NCBI GenBank assembly: GCA_951802195.1 | Contig: OX637639.1 | Location: forward strand, 12,501 to 76,500 | Direction: 5' to 3' | Source of the DNA: Tausonia pullulans | Taxonomy: Eukaryota > Basidiomycota > Tremellomycetes > Cystofilobasidiales > Mrakiaceae | DNA length: 64,000 nt | Part shown: one piece after another, positions 11,074-25,920 of the stretch | Position numbering within the stretch: the stretch's first letter is position 1 | How the letters are laid out: every line of letters begins with the position of its first letter | Made by a program: the position numbers and the translations under genes | The notes under the pieces: generated by a model | What the model saw: only the letters and a program-made list of their open reading frames with translations | Told to the model about the DNA's origin: nothing | The model's database searches: none

Positions 11074-12463
11074 GGTGAGTGAATGGACCGCGTTGGGTCC
11101 TTTTTGGGGCGAGGTCCTCGAGAGGTGGTGGAGACTGGTAGGTGCTACGAGCCTGGTCCAGGCATGAGGAGGTGTGGTTGAGAATAGGGGGATGTTGTGG
11201 TCTGTATATGACTTGGGGACGGCAAACGATCAAGGAAACGGCAGGAAGACCGAGGCGAAGGTTCTTGCTCTGGGCGAAACGAGCGACAAATCCGGCTCGG
11301 GCCGTGACTTTGGTGCGGGACCTCAATTTGGGGAAGACAACAACACCTTCTCTGATTCTAAAATTGAGTGCCAATATCACACAATAACAAGGACGATGGC
11401 CATCAGATAAGCGATCGTGGGTACGAGGTTGTCTAGACCCCTTGCCTTGCCTCGCAGTCTCCTGCCCATTCTCTTCCTCTAAATCTTCTATTTCTCCTCT
11501 CCTACATAATCATTTAGCAACTTTCGACTATTTTCGTCTGCGCTGGCGAACGCACCCGCCTTAACTAGTTTAACGGTTCTTGCGCCTCATCCGACTTCAT
11601 CCTCTTGGTCGATTCTAAATGTCAATGAATTCTTTGTCGCAACGAGTGCTCGATTCGGGATGAGGATAGACATCATGGGGTTGGCGAAAGACGAGGTAAA
11701 AGATAAAAAAGAGAGAAAAGCCAAGAATGAGAAAGGCTGGGGGCATGGAAAGGTGTGTTCAGCTGCCTCTGGGACCGAGATGAGGGAAAGGGGAGCGCCG
11801 TTGACGTTATTGCGACTGGAGAGTCGACGACTCTGTCTGGAGTGAAGATCTCGTCGGCTGGGGGAACGTAGCGGAGTATTTGGTGGAGCAAGTGCTCGGA
11901 GAGAGAGCGTGCAGATGATATGGACTGTTGGAGCTGCAAGAGAAATCGAAAACTGGAATCAGAGCGGGGAACGCGTTCCCGTCTGTTTGCCTCCACTCCC
12001 CCTTGAGCCACACCCTGTAGATCAGCACAAGGGCTGAGAGATGAATAACGAAGAGAGGAGTAAGCATCGGGATCTGCTTGTCTGCTGAGGGCGAGAGCAG
12101 TGTAGGAAAGAGTGTCCGAAAACTCGATTTTAACGATTTCAGCTCGTCTGTCGCGCGCGTGTACACAACTCCCGGCTAGAAGTCGCTCTCAGCGCACACA
12201 AGCACTATCCTTTACTCATCAGAACGTATTATTTTGGTGCTATCAAGTCTGCTCAGTTACCATGGCATCTCTCCGGCCTCTGGGTCGCCCGATCAATGAC
12301 TCACCTGCTCTTTGGCTGGCCGGCTGGCCCGCCGGCATCAGTCAAAAGTCCAGGCCGGGCAGGCCGGCGGCTGCAGCATGCTCTTCTCAACGAAAAGTCA
12401 AGACTCTCCCCCGAACCATCTGCAACCTCGCCCAGTATCTACTGTCCTCGCCTTCTGTGAACG
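11074..12463. other. Divergent promoter region between biotin and DAHP synthase genes
   Basis: 1.39 kb separating two head-to-head biosynthetic genes. Minus strand frames at 11673-12166 include a short hydrophobic run (MLTPLFVIHLSALVLIYR) and a possible intron, but nothing I can assign. A TGACTCA element lies near the DAHP synthase side. I found no other gene. Confidence 0.6.
12297..12303. promoter_or_regulatory. Gcn4/CPC1-type element TGACTCA
   Basis: Exact consensus half-palindrome for the bZIP general-control activators Gcn4/CPC1, 161 bases upstream of the DAHP synthase ATG. In ascomycetes such elements drive amino-acid biosynthetic genes under starvation. Other TGACTCA/TGAGTCA matches I noticed in the window lie in introns, donor sites or gene-poor stretches, so this is the only one in a clear amino-acid gene promoter. 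Function is inferred from position and consensus. Confidence 0.5.
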
Positions 12464-14995
<2,532 letters not shown>

Positions 14996-15335
14996 GCGGC
15001 GGGCAGGAGATATCAGGAATGTTTGTGCACTGGAAGAGTGGCTGGCAAGATCAGGGCGAAAGGGAGAGATGGAAAATCTTGTGCCAGCGAACGGCAGCCC
15101 GACTCTCGGAAGCTAAGAGCTTGCGTGTTTGAAGGACTCGGCTCTTCATGGGAAAAGCTCTCGGCATTTTGGTGTATTGTCATTCGTTCCAAAATCGGCC
15201 AACTTGCAGCCCACCGGCACGTCGTTCGGCACGCGAGCGCCGCGACGCGAGGACGGTCCGCTGTCCGCTGTTTCATCCCATTGGCCAGCATTCTACCTCG
15301 CCTCCTCTCTTTTCCCCGGTCAACCATCACCTAGC
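14996..15335. other. Spacer between DAHP synthase and malonyl-CoA synthetase
   Basis: 340 bases between two genes on the same strand. No gene seen; it must hold the 3' end of one transcript and the promoter of the next. Confidence 0.6.
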
Positions 15336-18048
15336 ATGCCGCATTCTCTCCCGCAGATTCCCTTCTTCCAGCGTGCTCTCGCGACGGCTCAGGCGGACCC
15401 CGACAAAGTCGCGCTGATCGACGGCCGGACCGGCGAGTCACGGTCTTACCGCCAACTCCTCCTCGACGTCGTTTCGCTCGCGGACTCGCTTCTCCAGGGG
15501 TCGAAGTGAGTCGCTCGCTGACTTTGTCGGTCGACTTCCTGGGAAAGATGAGGGAAGGGCCGCGATCAACAGGCTTCCGGCTTTCCTTTCCTTCTGACAC
15601 CTTGCTGATGACGTGGGCTTGTCTCCCCTTGACCCCCTTCTTCGATTCGCTGCCGCGTTGGCCGGCCGGACTGCGCTCGCCTTCCGACAGCGACCTACAG
15701 GGCGAGCGTATCGCTGGGCTCGTCCCTAATGGATACTCGTGGGTCGTTGCTCAGTGGGCCACCTGGGTTAGTTGGGTGATGTCGTCGGCCGTCGCCGGGC
15801 TGGGGCTGTCATGAGGCGGCCTGTCTATTCTACGACACAACGCTCGCTGCTAACACACATATGATGTCACCTCGCACAGGCCGCCGGAGGCCTCTTTGTT
15901 CCGCTCCTTCACTCGCTGCCGGCAAAGGAGATGCTTTATATCGTTCAAAAATCGACAGCCAGCCGGCTCATCGTCTGCTCCTCTCTCTCCGATCGCGGTG
16001 CCGAGCTCGCGGCTGTCTCCCTTCTGCGAGCAGACACACTTTCGCTGTGGTTCCAATCAGAACCCTCCTTGTAGCTGACTCGCTGGGGGTGGGGACGGTT
16101 GAAACAGAATCAAACATAACACCACCCTCCCAACGTTTTTCCCTCTCTACGACACTGGCTCCGTCTCTCTCCCAACTATCTCCTCCGAGCCCTTCGATCT
16201 CTCCCGAGACGGCTTCATGCTTTTCACCTCGGGGAGCACTGGTAACCCCAAAGGCGTCCCGATGCGGCATTCAGCGCTAGCGAGCCAGTGCGCGTCGATG
16301 AGTGAGGGGTGGGCATGGTCGTGCGAGGATCGGATTCTGCATGTGGTGCGCTCCGCTGTTTCTGAGTCACTCCCCTTGTTCATTCAAGTTGATACGTCTC
16401 GATAGCTTCCGATGCATCACATCCATGGCGTCGTGAACGTCCTGCTGACCGCACTGTGGAACGGAGCAACGTGCGAGTTTATGCCCAAGTTTGATGCGCC
16501 CGGGGTGAGCACAATTCCGACTGCTCTCCGCTTACTTCTGTTGACACCCCTGCCCTCATCCAGATCTGGGAGCGCTTCATTTCTCCCAATCTTCCTCAGC
16601 TGACGCTCTTCATGGCCGTCCCCGCCGTTGGTCTCTGCTCTGCTTCCCCATCGTCCCTCAGGTTCTCGCTCACACACCACACATTCCACTCAGATCTACT
16701 CCCGCCTCCTCGATGTTCGCGCGACCTTCTCATCGGAGAAGCAGCAGGCTGCCCAAGCCGCGTGCGAGCGCTTTCGCCTCATGGTTAGTGGATCGGCTCC
16801 TTTGCCAACGAGTCTCAAGGCTGCTTGGAAGGAAATTGGCGGTGGGGTGTTGCTGGAGCGGTGAGTGCTAGCTTCAGCCTGTGACAAGTGAGAAAGGCTG
16901 ACGATCCGGGGATGAATTGAAACAGCTACGGCATGACGGAGACGGGAATGATTCTTAGCTGCGGCCTGGACGTCTCCATGCGAGTCGATGTTTGTTTACT
17001 CCCTCCTTTTCCCTCTAAAGTGGCATTCTAGGTTAACCATGTCTCCTCCTCCAGGGCCACGTAGGCCAGCCCATGCCAGGCGTCTCGGTCCGCCTCGTCT
17101 GCGCCGACACGGGCACTGTCATCCCGGACTCGACGCTGAAAGAACAAGGGGAGATCCAAGTCATGGGACCCAACATCTTCACCGGTGCGCTCGTCCGTCA
17201 GCCATTCCTGTAAAAGGAGGTCCTGATCTGGCTCACACCATCAATGACCTCGCTCCTAGGCTACTGGGATGACCCTGCCACGACAGCCAAGGAGTTCGTC
17301 GTGGACAAACCCAGTGGCGACAGGTGGTTCAAGGTCCGCACAGCTTCATGCTCGTTCGTCCTCCCGTCGCTGTTCTGAGGTCTGACGAAGCACACCTCTC
17401 TTTCTTTAAGACGGGCGACATTGGCATCCGAGACGCTCCCTCTGAAGGCGGGTATCGTGTCCTTGGCCGATTATCCGTCGACATCATCAAGGTCTATCTC
17501 TCCCTACTCTCCCCTTCTTCTCTTCACTAAGACCCCATCCCCTGCCCATAGTCCGGCGGCGAAAAGATTTCCGCCCTCGAGATCGAACGCGCCCTCCTCG
17601 CCCTCCCGAATGGCCTCATCCATGACTGTGCGGTCGTCGCCGTGCCTGACCCGAACTGGGGGGAGGCGGTCGGGGCGGTTGTCGTCCTTGGTGGGGGGGG
17701 GTCGGAAAGATCGACAACGTTGGAGGTGAAGGAGCTGAGGGAGCTGTTGAGGAGCGAGGTCTGTTCCTGACCCTAGACCATCGCAACAGAGTTGCGTCGA
17801 GCGGAAATGCTGACGAAGAGAGAGGTCCGCAGCTTGCGGCGTTCAAGCTCCCGCAAAAGCTCAAAATCTACAAGGATCAGATTCCGAGGAACGCTATGGG
17901 CAAGGTGCATTGGTGGAATCTTGCTCTTCGGTGGGGAAGAAATCCGCTGACGTGTGGTATCAACATTGGGGGGCAGGTGAACAAGAAAGATCTCGTGAAG
18001 ACAGCGTTCTCGGAGGAAACGAAGAGGGCAGCTTGCGGGTCTGATTAA
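15336..18048 (+). CDS. ACSF3: ACSF3-like malonyl-CoA synthetase (AMP-binding)
   Basis: Adenylate-forming acyl-CoA ligase; the closest family I recognise is ACSF3 / malonyl-CoA synthetase, which activates malonate (or methylmalonate) to its CoA ester, often in mitochondria. Fourteen exons (15336-15505, 15691-15766, 15880-16046, 16108-16345, 16406-16504, 16564-16626, 16694-16860, 16926-16989, 17055-17184, 17260-17333, 17411-17491, 17552-17758, 17833-17904, 17977-18048) sum to 559 residues. Motifs: [15 protein letters not shown], phosphate loop [72 protein letters not shown] and the C-terminal catalytic Lys segment IPRNAMGKV. The exon 3/4 junction is the least certain splice. No strong presequence is visible, so the compartment is open. 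A generic medium-chain ligase is the alternative. Confidence 0.9.
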
Positions 18049-18694
18049 GAATTCTGGGTAGTTATCATTAGGGTTGGTTTGTGCTTATCTCTGCTGCGAG
18101 TAGTACCATTTGAGCTTGATCGTTTGAAAAGTGATCTTAAATCTTCGACGACTCGGAGAACATCGAAGACGTCGGTGGAACCTTCCACAAGACTTGCTTC
18201 TCGTCTCCCTCTGGATCGCCTTACATCCCTTGAACCACATGTTGACACTAGTCACTGAGAGTAAAAGAGAGTAAAAGAGACCAAAATCCTCAGACCGTGC
18301 AGGAGCGGCAGACTTGTCTGAGCGATGGCGCGCGCCTTTGGTCGATGTGCAATCTCGCGCGGTTCCCATTTCCTCCGTCTCAAAGCAGTGTATCATCCTG
18401 CCATCTTCCCCGGAGCGAGCGTGGAATAGAAGCGTCCATTCAAGAATGAAATACTGGGTTTCGAGGTACCGCCGCAGGGAGTAGAGTCTGCTTCATCCAT
18501 CCGTCGGGTTCCCCTAGCAACGCCGCCCAGTGGCATGCAGCACTGAACCCTCTCGGGTGGAAACATAGTTGTAGATACGCACAGGATATCTGGGAGAGAA
18601 CACGAGACCTCCTTCCTCTCGGACGACTAACGACCCCCGTCGAGACACGATGAACATCGGTGGATGAGCGAGGCGGTCGGTCGCGCTCGAGAGG
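18049..18694. other. Spacer upstream of importin alpha
   Basis: About 650 bases with no recognisable gene. Frames present are short and lack motifs. Confidence 0.6.
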
Positions 18695-18765
18695 TTTCTT
18701 TCTTTCTCCAACCACCGTCACCCCCTCGCTCCCCCACCTTCCCTTCCCTTCTTCCTTCCTTCAAC
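18695..18765 (+). promoter_or_regulatory. Pyrimidine-rich leader before importin alpha ATG
   Basis: Strongly C/T-biased stretch running almost to the start codon (…CTTCCTTCCTTCAACATG). Such CT tracts are common near transcription starts of expressed fungal housekeeping genes. Similar tracts precede RPN2, NOP7 and pyruvate kinase in this window. Confidence 0.5.
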
Positions 18766-21442
18766 ATGTCCGAGTCTCGCAACCAGGAGAACCGCCGGGC
18801 AGGTTTGTCCTCCTCTCCTCCTCGCTGCCTTCTTTCTCCTCCGCGCCACTCTTCGCATCCACCGCGAGCGAGCGCTTCCCACCCTCTCGCCCTTCCCTTC
18901 GCGCGTGATACAGCGCGAGGGGACTCAGCGCTCCCTCGACTTTTCCCTAGCTGCCATATCTCACACACCTGCATCTCCTCCCTCCCTTCCCATCAGCCTA
19001 CAAGTCCAAGTCTCAGTTCACGCCCGCCGAGCTCAGACGTCGCCGTGAGGAGCAGCAGGTTGAGATTCGCAAGCAGAAGGTGCGCGGACCCCGCTTCCTC
19101 CCTTCCCTCTGTGTCCTCTTCCACCATCCCCCTCCCTTGGGGGCCTCTCCTCTCGCCGTCGAGCTGCCCCTTAATGCTGTTGGCGAGGTGGAACGGGTGG
19201 CCCTGGTGGTAGGGGTGTGGCCCAGGTCGAGCTCGTCCGCTCCACTCCACCACCACCCTGCTCTTCCTTCATCCTTTAAGTCACGTTCACTGACGATCTC
19301 CCTCCACCCTCCCGCCTTTCCCTCCTTCTCTCCTCCCCTCCTTCCAGCGCGAGGACTCTGTCGCTAAGCGCCGCAACTTCCAGTTCGCCGACAACGACTC
19401 GGACGACGAGGGACCCGCCGGTCCCGGAGAGGCTGGCGTGCGTGTCTTGTTCTCTCCTCCGCTCGTGCCTCTCCTTCGCTCCAGAACTGACACGATGTCT
19501 TCACATGCAGATTGCCGACCTCCCCGTTATGATCCAGGGTGTCTTCTCTGACAACGTCGACGCTCAGCTCGACGCGACCACCAAGTTCCGCAAGTCAGTC
19601 GCCTGTCTGCTCTGGCTGGGGAAACGAGAATGAGCGCACGAGCTCATCGCCCTTCTACCTCCTCCACTTCTCCTGTCCCCATCCCTCGTCCCTGTTCCTT
19701 CCTTCAGGCTACTTTCGAAGGAGAAGAACCCCCCGATCGAGCGTGTCATCGAGTGCGGTGTCGTTCCCCGGTTTGTCGAGTTCCTTCAGTCCTCCCACTC
19801 GATGATCCAGGTGCGTCGTCGTCCTCTTCTCTCCACCCTGTTCTGCCTCCCGCTTTCTTCGGCCGGCGCTAACGCTGGTCAACTCCCCTCTCACCCACTG
19901 CCCTTTAGTTCGAGGCCGCCTGGGCTCTCACCAACATCGCCTCTGGCACCTCGGACCACACCCAGGTCGTTATTCATGCCGGCGCCGTCCCGCTCTTCAT
20001 CCAGCTTCTCTCCTCCCCCGTCCTCGACGTCCGCGAGCAGGCTGTTTGGGCGCTTGGTAACATCGCCGGTGACTCGCCCAAGTGCCGGGACTACGTTCTC
20101 GAGCAGGGTGCCCTTCCGCCGCTGCTCGCCCTCCTTAGCGAGAACCACAAGCTCTCGATGCTCAGGAACGCGACCTGGACGCTTTCCAACTTCTGCCGCG
20201 GCAAGAACCCCCAGCCGAACTGGGACCTCGTGCGTTGCCCCGTTCGACTCGTTCGCTTCCGGCCACGCATATGACGTCGCTGACCGCCGTCTTTACTCGC
20301 TCATTTCGTATCAGATCTCGCCCGCCCTCACGGTCCTCACCAAGCTCATTTACTCGCTCGACGACGAGGTCCTCATCGACGCCTGCTGGGCCATCAGCGT
20401 TCGTTCCCTATCCCTTGACGTGTCCCCCCTGCTCTCTTTTCTTCTTCTTCTGGCAGCTGACTCGAGGCTCCTGCCCTCCTCCCTCCAGTACCTCTCCGAC
20501 GGCACCAACGACAAGATCCAGGCCGTCATTGAATCTGGTGTCTGCCGCCGGCTCGTCGACCTCCTCAACCACCAGTCGACGTCGGTTCAGACCCCGGCCC
20601 TCCGCTCGGTCGGCAACATTGTCACCGGAGACGACCTCCAGACCCAGGTTGTCATTGCCTCGGGAGCGCTTTCGGCGCTTCTGCAGCTCCTCTCGAGCCC
20701 CAAGGAGGGTATCCGCAAGGAGGCGTGCTGGACTATCTCCAACTGCACGGCTGGAAGGTGGGCACATGAGCGAGCACGATCTTGTTGCTCCACCGACGCT
20801 GACTTTCCATGCACCTGCTCTCTCCATCCAGCCCTCACCAGATCCAGGCCATCATCGACGCCAACATCATCCCGCCTCTCATCCACATCCTTCAGACCGC
20901 GGATTTCAAGACCAAGAAGGAGGCTTGCTGGGCTCTTTCCAACGCCACCTCGGGCGGTCTTCAGGAGCCTCAGCAGATCCGGTACCTCGTCTCCCAGGGT
21001 TGCATCAAGCCTCTGTGCGACCTCCTCAAGACGATGGACAACAAGATCATCCAGGTTGCCCTCGACGGTCTCGAGAACATTCTCAAGGTCGGAGAGCTCG
21101 ACAAAGAGACCGCTGGACCGGGTGCGATCAACCAGTACGCGCAGTTCGTTGAGGAGGCTGGAGGCATGCACGCTATCCACAACCTCCAGCACCACGAGAA
21201 CCTCGAGATCTACAAGAAGTCGTTCTACATCATGGTTAGTCGCCCGCGCTCTCCTTCTCTCCCTCTTGTTCCTCCGCTTACTATCCTTTCATTCTCCACA
21301 GGACAAGTTCTTCCCCGAGGAGGACGAGGCCCAGGAGACGGGCATCGGCGCCCCCCAGGTCGACGCCGCGGGATCGTTTGCGTTCCAGAGTGATCTCGCC
21401 GCCCCGCAGGGAGGCTTCTCATTCGGTGGCAACATGCAGTAG
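18766..21442 (+). CDS. SRP1: Importin subunit alpha (karyopherin alpha)
   Basis: Nuclear import adaptor: binds classical nuclear localisation signals through armadillo repeats and importin beta through its N-terminal IBB domain. Ten exons (18766-18802, 18997-19079, 19348-19437, 19511-19593, 19708-19810, 19909-20229, 20315-20398, 20489-20757, 20832-21234, 21302-21442) give 537 residues, the usual length. The IBB domain is basic ([20 protein letters not shown], then KRRNF). Arm repeats follow with the NLS-binding Trp/Asn arrays, e.g. [66 protein letters not shown] and [13 protein letters not shown]. An acidic segment (DKFFPEEDE) and a Gly/Phe-containing tail (GGFSFGG) close the protein. Cytosol to nucleus shuttle. 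It lies 0.9 kb upstream of RPN2 on the same strand. Confidence 0.97.
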
Positions 21443-22279
21443 AGGCCGTCTACTCATTATCTTACTTTCTTTCTTCTTTCGTTTCCCTACTTTCTTCTCC
21501 AGTCGTCCCCTTGCAAATCACTATCTCTCTCTCTCTGCTTGCAAAGGGGGAGGTCGTCTTTACCTGCGCCTTCCCCGCCCATCATCTATTCATCTGTCTT
21601 AGTTCCTCCTCCCTCATCTCATCCCCATCCCTATAGTAGCCCAGTCCTTCTTCGATCTCACCCCATCCCATCCCATCCATCCATCTTGTTCTTAGCCCAT
21701 TCATCCAGCATGAGAGAGAGAGAGAGCTTTCTTCTACAAAAGGGTTCCGGCGCGCATGTGCCTAACCTTCCACCCCCCGCATCCCTTGTCTCCCATCTCA
21801 TCTGCAGGGCATGTTCTCTTTTCGTGTGCTCATCCTCTTCTTCTTCTAATTTTTTCCTCTCTCTCCTTACCCCTCCAAGCCCATCCATCCCGTTTCTCTC
21901 CTCGTCCCGCTGTGATGACACCCATGACCTTCCTCCCTCCCTCTCGCCTCATTCTCCGCTCGACATCACTGGAAAGAGAACTGGGAAGGAGAACTGGAGT
22001 GGCTCTGCGAAAGGGGCCAAACAGTGGCGCGCGAGCAGAAGGCGGGTGCTGAAAGACGCAGGGGTCGGGGCGAGTTCGTTCGCAACGAGAGACTGATCAC
22101 CAAAGCCTTGTCAGGCAGCCAAGTCGGGCGAGCAGGAGGATTAGCATGGACAGGGCCTTAAACTACAGGACCCCGTATCAACATGCACGGGAGAGGATGG
22201 CTTTATGGTGTGGTCCCCCTGACGACGGGTCGTGTCATGGCTCTCCTTCTGACGCTGACGGCACCTCCACGTCCGGCGC
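21443..22279. other. Spacer between importin alpha and RPN2
   Basis: About 840 bases with low-complexity pyrimidine blocks, including TC and GA dinucleotide runs near 21525 and 21713. No gene recognised. Holds the SRP1 3' end and the RPN2 promoter. Confidence 0.6.
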
Positions 22280-22338
22280 TTCCCCTCCATCAACCATCTC
22301 GACCCCCGACCCCTCCCCCCTCTTCTCCCCCTCCACCC
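22280..22338 (+). promoter_or_regulatory. C/T-rich leader before RPN2 ATG
   Basis: Pyrimidine-dominated run, almost purely C and T in its last 25 bases, ending just before the inferred start codon, like those before SRP1, NOP7 and pyruvate kinase. Confidence 0.45.
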
Positions 22339-25300
22339 ATGCCAGTCGCCATCCAACAAAACTCGGCAGGTCCGTCGATCTATCCCTCTCTCATACACAT
22401 GCTTGAGCCGTCTCCCTTACTGACTCCGCCCAACACCCTCGCTCTCGCGTCGTCTGTCGCCCTCCTCGCTCAGCCGGCTTGCTTGCCCTCCTCGCCGAGG
22501 ACGACGCGCCGGAGGTCCAGACGTACGCCCTCGAGCAGCTCAACGCCGTCGTCGATTCATTCTGGCCTGAAATCTCGGAGGACGTCGTCGCCATGTTAGT
22601 CCCGCCGCTCCCTCGCCCTGCCTCTTCCACGCGCTCGCACACGCAAACGCGCGATCGCGGTCGTCTCCTTCCTTCCTCCACCTCCTCCTGCCACTCGTCC
22701 TTCTTTCGCGACTCTCTTGCATCCCTTGCTGACCCCACCCGACAGTGAGGCGCTCTCCGAGTCGTCTACGCTCCCCGCGCCCTCGCGGTCGCTCGCGGCG
22801 CTTGTCGCCTCCAAGGTCTACTACCACCTCGGCGCTTCCGAGGAGGCCCTCGCCTTTGCCCTCGCCGCCGGCGACCGCTTCGAGCAGGAGCGGGCGGCCG
22901 TCGAGGGAGGTAAGGGCAAGGCCGGTCAGGGTTTTGTTGAGGTCATCCTCGGTGGGTCGTGTTCTCGCTCAGTCATCCCACCGTCTCCTGCCCTCCTCTC
23001 TGACGCGCCGCGCCCCCTTATCCCATCCCCCCCCCCCCTCCTCTCCTGCCCGTCCCACCTCCAGCCAAGTGCATTGACACCTACATCGCCGCTCGATCCA
23101 AGGACCCTTCAACGTCGTCATCTGTTCCGGACGCCCGGCTCGAGCAGATCGTCGATGCTGTTCTCGCGCGGTGTGAGCAGGCCGGCGAATGGCGTCAGGC
23201 GCTTGGGATCGCGCTCGAGGCGAGGAGGACGGACATCGTCTCGCGTATCTGGGAGACGACCAAGGACGACGAGCTTCTTCGGTGGGCGCTCGAGGCTCTC
23301 GCTGTTGGAAGGGGCTTCTCGCTCGCGTACAAGACGGAGGTGGGTTATCGCGTCTCTCCTCTCCCTACCCTTCCCTCTCTCTCCCCTCCCTTCCTTCGCT
23401 GACGATGACGAAACCCCATCCCTTCGCAGGTTCTTCACCTCCTCCTCGGCCTCTTCCTCCGATCCCCCTCCCCGGACTACTTTTCCATCACCCAAATTCA
23501 CATCCAGCTCAACGAGCCTTCGCTCTCTTCGGCGCTCTTCAAACAGCTCCTTACCTCGTCCTCGTCCGAGTCGGCCAAGGACGCCGAGCGGCGCGTGCTC
23601 GTCGCGTACCAGGTCGGCTTTGACCTCGCCGAGGGCGCGACCCAGGAGTACCTCGCCGAGGTCGGCCGGGCCATCCCGGAGAGCTCTGAGGACATCGTCG
23701 TGACGAACCTCCGATCGATCCTTTCCGGCGAGAAGACGATCCGGTTGCACCTTGACTTCCTCTTCAAGAACAACCACGCGGACCTCCTCATCCTCAAGAA
23801 CACCAAGGAGGCCCTCGAGTCGCGCTCCTCGATGTACCACTCGGCCGTCACCTTTGCGAACGCGTTCATGAACGCTGGAACAACCTCGGACGCGTTCCTC
23901 CGAGCGAACCTCGACTGGCTCGGCCGGGCGTCCAACTGGTCCAAATTCTCTGCTACCGCCGCGCTCGGTGTCCTCAACAAGGGCCACCTCGCTGGCGGGA
24001 TGTCGATCCTCGGGCCGTACCTTCCTGGCAACGGCGCCTCGGTTGCGGGGGCGAGCCCTTACTCCGAGGGAGGCTCCCTCTACGCTTTGGGTCTCATCAA
24101 CGCCGGCAGAGGCGCGGAGGTCCTCGAGTACCTCAAGAACCAGCTTACGGCGGCTAGTAGCGGCGGGTCGGAGGTCGTCCAGCATGGCGCGGCGCTTGGA
24201 CTCGGTGTCGCGGGCATGGCGAGCGGTAGCGAGGGTGAGTGTGGCATGCGCTACTGGCTCTTTCTCGTGCTCTCAATGGACTCACGTACGCTTGCTTCCC
24301 CCAACAGATGTCTACGATGTCCTTCGCGAGACGCTCTTCCAGGATTCGGCCGTCGCGGGCGAAGCCTCGGGCTACGCCATGGGACTCGTCATGCTCGGTA
24401 CGGGATCCCCTAAGGCCCATGACGAAATGATCCAGTACGCACACGAGACGCAGCACGAGAAGATCATCCGTGGTCTCGCAATGGGTTGCGCCTTCCTCCA
24501 GTACGGTCGCGAGGAGGGGGCCGACTCGGTGATTGAGTCAATGCTCAAGGAGAAGGATGCCATCCTTCGGTATGGAGGTGTCTATGCCCTGGGTCTCGCC
24601 TACGCGGGGACCTCGTCGAACGCCGCGGTCCGCAAGGCGCTCGACGTTGCCGTTTCGGACGTCTCGGACGATGTCCGCCGAGCGGCCGTCACGGTCCTTG
24701 GGTTCATCCTCTTCCGTGACCCGGAGCAAGTTCCTCGAATTGTCCAGCTGCTCGCCGAGTCGTACAACCCTCATGTCCGACAGGGAGCTGCCCTCGCGCT
24801 CGGTATCTCGTGCGCCGGAACGGGCCTCAAGGAAGCTTACGACCTCCTCTCGCTCCTCGCCAAGGACCCCGTCGACTTTGTCCGACAGGGAGCGCTCATC
24901 GCGCTCGCCATGATCCTCATTCAACAGACGGAGGCTCAGTCGGCCCACGTCGCGCCGACGAGGAAGCTCTTCGCCGAGGTTGTCGGTTCCAAGCACGAAG
25001 ACGCGCTCGCCAAGTTCGGCGCAGCTCTCGCCCAGGGTATCCTCGACGCCGGAGGCCGCAACGTCACGCTTTCTCTTCTCGCCGGTGGGAGCACCACCGG
25101 AGGAGGTGCGACTCAGAAGTCTCGGTCGGCGGTGGTGGGAATGGCCCTATTCACGCAGTATTGGTACTGGTTCCCTCTCGCGCACGCCCTCTCGCTCGGC
25201 TTCGCCCCGACAGCGATCATTGCGCTCGACAAGGACCTCAAGATCCCTAAGATGAACATTGTCGCCAAGGGCAAGCCCTCATTGTTCGCCTACCCGGCAC

Positions 25301-25920
25301 CGCTGACGGTACCCGTCAAGGAGGAAATCAAGACGGTCGCCGCGGCGGTGCTGTCGACGACGCACAAGGCGCAGGCGAGGGCCAAGGAGAAGAAGAGGGA
25401 GGAAGAGGCGGCTGGTGGGGGATCTTCAGCGATGGAGACGGACGACAAGCCCGCGGCTGTGGCGACGACCTCGGAGGACGCCAAGATGGAGGATGCCGTC
25501 GACTCGTCTTCCAAGCCAGCCGACGATGCCGCCTCTTCGAAGACAACGGCAACCACCGCCGCTGCCGAGCCGACAACGACAACGCTCACCAACCTCTCAC
25601 GTGTCACGCCCCTCCAAGCCGGCTCCCTCGTCTTCCCTGCGACGGGCCGGTACCTCCCTGCGGTGCGTGGCGTCACTTCCTCGCCGTCCTCGCGGAACAA
25701 GCGGGCTCCTCGGGCCGGCATTGTCCTCGTTTACGAGCAGGAGTCGGCGTCGGTGGAGGGCGAGAAGGAGTTCATCGAACTCGAGCCGAGTATCGATAGA
25801 GTCTCTGCGGCTGCTGCTGCTCCGGCTGCTGCTGGAGGGGATGCGGCGGAGCTGACGGAGGAGGACGAGAGCGAGGAGCGAGAGCCCCCGGCGAGCTTCG
25901 AGTTTGATTTTGGGGCTTGA
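22339..25920 (+). CDS. RPN2: 26S proteasome regulatory subunit Rpn2 (PSMD1)
   Basis: Largest base subunit of the 19S regulatory particle; scaffold that anchors the ubiquitin receptor Rpn13 and contacts Rpn10/Rpn11. Six exons (22339-22369, 22474-22594, 22746-22951, 23065-23339, 23430-24234, 24308-25920) give 1016 residues, near the usual 950-1000. The N-terminal helical part has [13 protein letters not shown] and [17 protein letters not shown]. The toroid of proteasome/cyclosome repeats follows: [90 protein letters not shown] and [16 protein letters not shown]. Then come [12 protein letters not shown], the Lys/Glu-rich linker with low-complexity Ala/Thr, and a distal [14 protein letters not shown] segment. 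The acidic tail ends in [12 protein letters not shown]. The first exon codes only ten residues and was chosen because it joins in frame to [14 protein letters not shown]. Nuclear and cytosolic. Confidence 0.96.

Noticed and set aside
11673-12166. Possible small minus strand gene between the biotin and DAHP synthase genes
   Set aside because: One hydrophobic run and a plausible intron only; no conserved domain and it overlaps a divergent promoter.
23118-24185. Antisense open frame of 355 codons opposite RPN2
   Set aside because: Shadow of the conserved Rpn2 exons; composition (Arg/Glu/Val-rich) is that of reversed GC-biased codons.
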